10,847 nt of DNA from Lachnospiraceae bacterium. Its GTDB lineage: Bacteria > Bacillota_A > Clostridia > Lachnospirales > Lachnospiraceae. A program made the position numbers and the translations under genes. The DNA lies in contig CAAFOY010000074.1 of assembly GCA_900764695.1 (NCBI GenBank), positions 1 to 10,847 on the forward strand, in the 5' to 3' direction. Below are positions 7,537 to 10,847 of the stretch, in pieces. A model generated the notes under the pieces. It made no database searches. It saw only the letters and a program-made list of their open reading frames with translations, and had not been told where the DNA came from. The stretch's first letter is position 1, and every line of letters begins with the position of its first letter.

Positions 7537-10002
7537 ATGGAGGACAAAAAATATACAAAACAGACTTTACAGGCTTTAGAATATGCAAAAGATATTGCTG
7601 TATATTTTGAGGCTGATTATATAGAAACAGAGCATCTTCTAGGTGGGCTTGCAAAGGTTACTGACGGTGTCGCTGCGAATATATTATACAATTATGAACT
7701 TGAAGCTCACGATATAATCAGGGCAATAGGCGAAGACATTACAGAGCAGGATATTTTAAAAACGAAGAGAAGAATTTCAAGAAATAATTTAAAATTTACA
7801 TCCCGAAGTCAGGGAGTTTTAGATAGAGCAAAACTTGAAGCAGGAAGAATGGGAGTAAATGAGGTTGGAACAGAGCATATCCTATTGGCAATAATTGCCG
7901 ACCCTGAATGTCAGGCAAATAGAATGCTAACAAGTTTTGGACTTAGTTTGAAAAATTTGTGCATAGATATTTTAAAACTTACAGATAGAGACCCTAATGA
8001 ATTTAGAGCATATGTTAAGCAGGGAAGAAAAGAGCCGGTTAGAAGGTCAGATGTGCCTACATTAGAACAGTTTGGACGAGATTTAACAAGAGATGCACAT
8101 GAAAAGAGATTAGACCCTGTAGTAGGAAGAGAAACAGAAATCCAGAGAGTTATACAGGTTTTAAGTAGAAGAACAAAGAACAACCCATGTCTTATAGGTG
8201 AACCGGGTGTAGGTAAGACAGCAATTATAGAAGCAATTGCACAGAGAATTGAAGCAGGTGAAGTCCCTGAAACAATGCTCGATAAGAGAATATTTATTCT
8301 TGATTTGACAAGCACGGTTGCCGGTTCAAAATACAGAGGCGAATTTGAAGAAAGAATTAAAAGAATAATAAATGAAGTTCAGGCAGCAGGCAATATTATT
8401 CTTTTTATTGATGAAATTCATACAATCATAGGAGCAGGAAGTGCAGAAGGCTCTATGGATGCTTCAAATATATTAAAGCCATCACTTGCAAGAGGCCAGA
8501 TACAAATAATTGGAGCAACAACAATAAATGAATACAGAAAAAATATCGAAAAAGATGCAGCATTAGAAAGAAGATTTCAGCCTATAATGGTGGATGAACC
8601 ATCAGTAGAAGATACAATTACAATTTTAAATGGTTTGAAAGAGACTTATGAAAAATATCATAACGTTGTAATCTCAGAAGAAGGAATTGATGCAGCAGCA
8701 AAATTATCTGAAAGATATATTAATGACCGATACCTTCCTGACAAGGCAATTGATTTAATTGATGAAGCATGTGCAAAGGCAAGACTTAAAGGAACACCAA
8801 AAACAAAAGCAGTTATTAATGCTGAAAACAATGTGGAACTTTACACAAATATGTTGGAAGACTCCATAAAGAAGGGTGACTTTAAGACGGGAAGCGAAGC
8901 TAAGATTAATTTAGACAAAGCAATGACTAAGTTAGATAAAGTTACTGAAAAATGGAACACAAATAAATATGAAAATAAACCTGTAATAGGTGAAAGTGAA
9001 ATAGCGGAAGTTGTTTCAATGTGGACCAGAATTCCGGTAAGCAAATTAACAAAAGATGAGACAAAGCATTTGATTAAATTAGAGGAAGTTCTTCATAAGA
9101 GAGTGGTAGGTCAGGATGAAGCAGTAAAAGCTGTAGCCAAGGCTGTACGAAGAGGAAGAGTAGGATTGAAAGATCCAAACAGACCAATTGGTTCATTTTT
9201 GTTTTTAGGACCTACAGGTGTAGGAAAAACAGAATTGTCAAAAGCACTTGCAGAATCTGTATTTGGTTCAGAAGAAGCAATTATCAGGGTAGATATGTCT
9301 GAGTACATGGAAAAGCACAGCGTTTCTAAAATGGTAGGTTCACCTCCGGGATATGTAGGATATGATGAAGGTGGACAATTAAGCGAAAAAGTAAGAAGAA
9401 ATCCATATTCAGTTATATTATTTGATGAAATTGAAAAAGCACATCCGGATGTATTTAACATATTACTTCAGGTACTTGATGATGGTCACATTACTGATTC
9501 TAAAGGAAGAAAAGTAAGCTTTAAAAATACAATTTTGATTATGACAAGTAATGCCGGTGCTTCAAGAATTATGGAACCTAAAAAATTAGGATTCAATTCA
9601 GAAGAAAATGAAAAACAGGATTATGAAAAAATGAAAGCAAATGTCATGGAAGATGTTAAACGAATTTTCAGACCTGAATTCATAAACAGAATTGATGATA
9701 TTATTGTGTTCCACAGTCTTGGAAAGAATGAAGTAGGAAAGATTGTAAACATCATGCTTAACCAGTTTAAACACAGAGTAAAAGAGCAGATGGATATAGA
9801 TATCAGATTTGCAGATTCTGCCAAAAAGTATATAACACAGGAAGGTTATGACAAGAAGTATGGGGCAAGACCACTTAGAAGAATGATTCAAAATAAAATT
9901 GAAGATACATTGTCAGATGAAATATTAAATGGAAATGTTACAAATGGAGACAGTATTACTATTTCAGTTAGAAATAAAGAGGTTATTATTCTAAAGAAAT
10001 AA
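7537..10002 (+). CDS. clpC: ClpC-type AAA+ unfoldase, ATPase subunit of a Clp protease
   Basis: This is a two-ring-domain HSP100 ATPase that unfolds proteins and feeds them to the ClpP peptidase in the cytosol. The 821 residues are close to B. subtilis ClpC (about 810). The N-domain holds two Clp repeats (about 1-145). The first AAA+ module has Walker A GEPGVGKT (221-228) and Walker B LFIDE (ending Asp292-Glu293). A short middle domain with a UVR-like charged helix (about 440-475) points to ClpC rather than ClpB, whose middle domain is much longer. The second module has Walker A GPTGVGKT (558-565) and Walker B ILFDE (ending 630-631). LGF at 684-686 sits where ClpP-binding ATPases carry their hydrophobic tripeptide loop. 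The ATG is fixed by AGGAGG 7 bp upstream. Adaptor genes mcsA/mcsB and the repressor gene ctsR, often beside clpC, are absent here. No clear terminator follows. Confidence 0.95.
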   Translation: MEDKKYTKQTLQALEYAKDIAVYFEADYIETEHLLGGLAKVTDGVAANILYNYELEAHDIIRAIGEDITEQDILKTKRRISRNNLKFTSRSQGVLDRAKLEAGRMGVNEVGTEHILLAIIADPECQANRMLTSFGLSLKNLCIDILKLTDRDPNEFRAYVKQGRKEPVRRSDVPTLEQFGRDLTRDAHEKRLDPVVGRETEIQRVIQVLSRRTKNNPCLIGEPGVGKTAIIEAIAQRIEAGEVPETMLDKRIFILDLTSTVAGSKYRGEFEERIKRIINEVQAAGNIILFIDEIHTIIGAGSAEGSMDASNILKPSLARGQIQIIGATTINEYRKNIEKDAALERRFQPIMVDEPSVEDTITILNGLKETYEKYHNVVISEEGIDAAAKLSERYINDRYLPDKAIDLIDEACAKARLKGTPKTKAVINAENNVELYTNMLEDSIKKGDFKTGSEAKINLDKAMTKLDKVTEKWNTNKYENKPVIGESEIAEVVSMWTRIPVSKLTKDETKHLIKLEEVLHKRVVGQDEAVKAVAKAVRRGRVGLKDPNRPIGSFLFLGPTGVGKTELSKALAESVFGSEEAIIRVDMSEYMEKHSVSKMVGSPPGYVGYDEGGQLSEKVRRNPYSVILFDEIEKAHPDVFNILLQVLDDGHITDSKGRKVSFKNTILIMTSNAGASRIMEPKKLGFNSEENEKQDYEKMKANVMEDVKRIFRPEFINRIDDIIVFHSLGKNEVGKIVNIMLNQFKHRVKEQMDIDIRFADSAKKYITQEGYDKKYGARPLRRMIQNKIEDTLSDEILNGNVTNGDSITISVRNKEVIILKK

Positions 10003-10080
10003 TTGAACGAATAGTGATAAATTTGTAATAAAAATTTAATAAATTATATACGACTTTTGGAAGAAAAAAACGGACAAGTA

Positions 10081-10089
10081 TGTTATAAT
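10081..10089 (+). promoter_or_regulatory. extended -10 promoter of the small-protein gene
   Basis: A consensus TATAAT (10084-10089) is preceded by TG one base away (10081-10082). The nearest -35-like hexamer, TTGGAA (10057-10062), is 21 bp upstream and too far to count on. Transcription would start near 10096, leaving a leader of about 50 nt. Confidence 0.6.
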
Positions 10090-10105
10090 GAAAAAAACAC
10101 TAGGA

Positions 10106-10127
10106 CGCCTGACGGAATTAACGGGCG
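10106..10127 (+). other. short GC-rich hairpin in the leader of the small-protein gene
   Basis: CGCCTG (10106-10111) pairs with CGGGCG (10122-10127), including one G-U pair, around a 10-nt loop. It occupies the start of the transcript between the promoter and the ribosome binding site AGGAGG (10136-10141). It may stabilise the 5' end of the mRNA or be regulatory. It matches no riboswitch class I know. Confidence 0.4.
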
Positions 10128-10146
10128 AAAATAACAGGAGGATAAG

Positions 10147-10560
10147 ATGGCAGTAGTAAGCGAATTGATTAGAAAAGAAAGCGATGGTTCTATTAGCTTT
10201 GGTGATTATACATTAGATAAGAAGACAAAGCTTGCAGATTTTGAAGTTGCAGGTGATATGTACAAAGTAAAGACTTTCAATGAGATTACTAAATTAGAAA
10301 GAAACGGAATGTTTGTATATGAATCAACACCGGGAACAGCAGTAAATGCATTCAAAGCAACAGCTGATGAAGTAAGTTTCTTTGTTGAAGGATTAGGACA
10401 GACTCAGATAACACTTGAATTAACAGCAGAAAAAGAATATGAAGTTTTCATCAGCAACAGAGCAGTAGGAAAAATGAAAACTAATTTAGGCGGTAAGCTT
10501 ACAATTAGTGTAGATGCTGATAAAGAGGCTGTAACACACGTAAAAGTTGTAGCAATTTAA
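10147..10560 (+). CDS. small conserved-looking beta-rich protein of unknown function
   Basis: I cannot assign a function. The product has 137 residues, no signal peptide and no membrane segment, so it is probably cytosolic. It has no cysteine or tryptophan. The N-terminal third (MAVVSELIRKESDGSISFGDY, shown here only as a start segment to residue 20: MAVVSELIRKESDGSISFGD) looks like strands and turns. The C-terminal part (about 70-137) alternates hydrophobic and polar residues as in a small beta-sandwich, with YEVFISN, VGKMKTNLGGKLTISV and a final VKVVAI strand. Similar clostridial proteins are, to my recollection, sometimes auto-labelled endosialidase; I see no catalytic motif for that and would not use the name. 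It has its own extended -10 promoter, AGGAGG 5 bp from the ATG and a strong terminator, so it is probably well expressed as a single-gene unit. Confidence 0.8.
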   Translation: MAVVSELIRKESDGSISFGDYTLDKKTKLADFEVAGDMYKVKTFNEITKLERNGMFVYESTPGTAVNAFKATADEVSFFVEGLGQTQITLELTAEKEYEVFISNRAVGKMKTNLGGKLTISVDADKEAVTHVKVVAI

Positions 10561-10596
10561 TAATCAATAAGCACAATAATAAAATAAAAATAAACT

Positions 10597-10628
10597 AAAA
10601 AAGTGTCAAACCACATGGCACTTTTTTT
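10597..10628 (+). terminator. bidirectional intrinsic terminator
   Basis: A 12-bp stem, AAAAAAGTGTCA (10597-10608) with TGGCACTTTTTT (10616-10627), has one G-U pair and a 7-nt loop, and runs into seven Ts (10622-10628). It begins 36 bp after the small-protein gene. The A-tract on the left makes it usable from the minus strand as well. Its T-tract is shared with the left inverted repeat of the element that follows. Confidence 0.88.
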
Positions 10629-10770
10629 GTTATACGCAATGAGCCAAATACTTTCAGCTTTTTGCTTGCAAAAAAAGCTGAAAGTATTTGGCGAATGTAT
10701 AATCACTGAGAAGAAGCGAAGCGGATTCGAAGTGATGTACATGGCGAAGCCATGGGTATAACAAAAAAAG
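10621..10770. repeat. 150-bp element bounded by perfect 15-bp inverted repeats, with internal hairpins
   Basis: CTTTTTTTGTTATAC (10621-10635) is the exact reverse complement of GTATAACAAAAAAAG (10756-10770). Between them are three nested palindromes. The first is a 21-bp perfect stem (10643-10663 with 10672-10692, 8-nt loop) starting GCCAAATAC and ending GTATTTGGC. The second is ATCACT (10702-10707) with AGTGAT (10731-10736). The third is CATGGC-GAA-GCCATG (10740-10754). Folded as one strand the whole forms a closing stem with three arms. TTATAC of the left end can also pair with GTATAA at 10697-10702. No real coding region lies here and no target-site duplication is obvious. It could be a structured RNA or a MITE-like or REP-like repeat. 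Confidence 0.7.
10692..10751. repeat. hairpin-pair repeat, copy 1
   Basis: About 60 bp containing the ATCACT/AGTGAT stem-loop and the GAA-capped CATGGC hairpin. It recurs 97 bp downstream. Over the core from 10697 the copies differ by two substitutions and one inserted G; a further five bases upstream match at all but one position. GCGAAGC occurs twice here (10716-10722 and 10744-10750). Confidence 0.85.
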
Positions 10771-10788
10771 ATAAAGAATAAGAGTTGT

Positions 10789-10847
10789 CGTATGCATAAT
10801 CACTGAGAAGAATCGAAGCGGATTCGAAGTGATTACATGGCGAAGCC
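10789..10847. repeat. hairpin-pair repeat, copy 2, cut by the window edge
   Basis: The second copy of the module at 10692-10751. Its first stem is longer, TAATCACT (10797-10804) with AGTGATTA (10828-10835), because the extra G of copy 1 is absent. An inner stem GAATC/GATTC (10810-10814, 10821-10825) is perfect here where copy 1 has one mismatch. GCGAAGC recurs at 10840-10846. The right arm of the last hairpin is beyond the window. The long 21-bp-stem hairpin is not repeated before it. Confidence 0.85.

Noticed and set aside
10003..10050. clpC terminator
   Set aside because: AAATTT-type pairing is entirely AT with no GC stem or following T-tract.
10721..10731. Minus-strand TTCGAATCC resembling a tRNA T-loop
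   Set aside because: No acceptor, anticodon or D arm can be fitted around it, and it lies inside the ATCACT/AGTGAT stem-loop. The match is too short.
10557..10742. 61-residue minus-strand open frame across the terminator and hairpin element
   Set aside because: It reads through the A/T tracts of an intrinsic terminator and both arms of the long palindrome, with no ribosome binding site. It is a by-product of the repeat.
10741..10761. Short plus-strand frame ATG GCG AAG CCA TGG GTA TAA ending in the right inverted repeat
   Set aside because: Six codons with no ribosome binding site, and the frame is not kept in copy 2. It is explained by the hairpin sequence.
10621..10847. CRISPR array
   Set aside because: Only two copies, of about 55-60 bp, with internal hairpins and a non-spacer-like gap; no cas genes.

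Overview
The window is AT-rich DNA with Gram-positive-style Shine-Dalgarno sites. Its proteins look like those of the Clostridia, most probably a gut-type Lachnospiraceae; the genus cannot be fixed from the sequence alone. All supported genes lie on the + strand.

Layout. (1) Positions 2-1957 hold the 3' part of an M29-family metallo-aminopeptidase; its reading frame is already open at the left edge, so the true start lies outside. (2) Positions 2015-5755 hold a partial de novo purine cluster, purE-purM-purN-purD, behind a good sigma-A promoter (TTGACG, 17 bp, TACAAT) and a leader of about 110 nt that can fold. purM and purN overlap by 7 bp and purN-purD are 19 bp apart, so these three are clearly co-transcribed; purE is separated from purM by 156 bp. 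The cluster covers AIR synthesis (PurM), AIR carboxylation (PurE), glycinamide ribonucleotide formation (PurD) and its formylation (PurN). purF, purL, purC, purB, purH and purK are not in the window. (3) Positions 5873-7354 hold a secreted, membrane-anchored protein with a cadherin-like beta-sandwich domain, one C-terminal transmembrane helix and a long acidic cytoplasmic tail, followed by a stem-loop. (4) Positions 7537-10002 encode a full-length ClpC-type AAA+ unfoldase with its own promoter. It has no ctsR-mcsA-mcsB beside it and no recognisable CIRCE or CtsR site. (5) Positions 10147-10560 encode a small conserved-looking beta-rich protein of unknown function with an extended -10 promoter, a strong ribosome binding site and a near-perfect intrinsic terminator, so it is a self-contained unit.

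(6) The last 220 bp (10621-10847) are the least ordinary part. A 150-bp element is bounded by 15-bp perfect inverted repeats; the left one is built into the T-tract of the preceding terminator. Inside lie a hairpin with a 21-bp perfect stem, a second stem-loop, and a third hairpin capped by the GCGAAGC motif. The second and third hairpins are repeated almost exactly 97 bp downstream and run off the window edge. No protein explains this block; it looks like a structured RNA or a palindromic mobile or interspersed repeat family.

Nothing in the window is a confirmed new system. The 3' palindromic array and the folded purE leader deserve a second look first.
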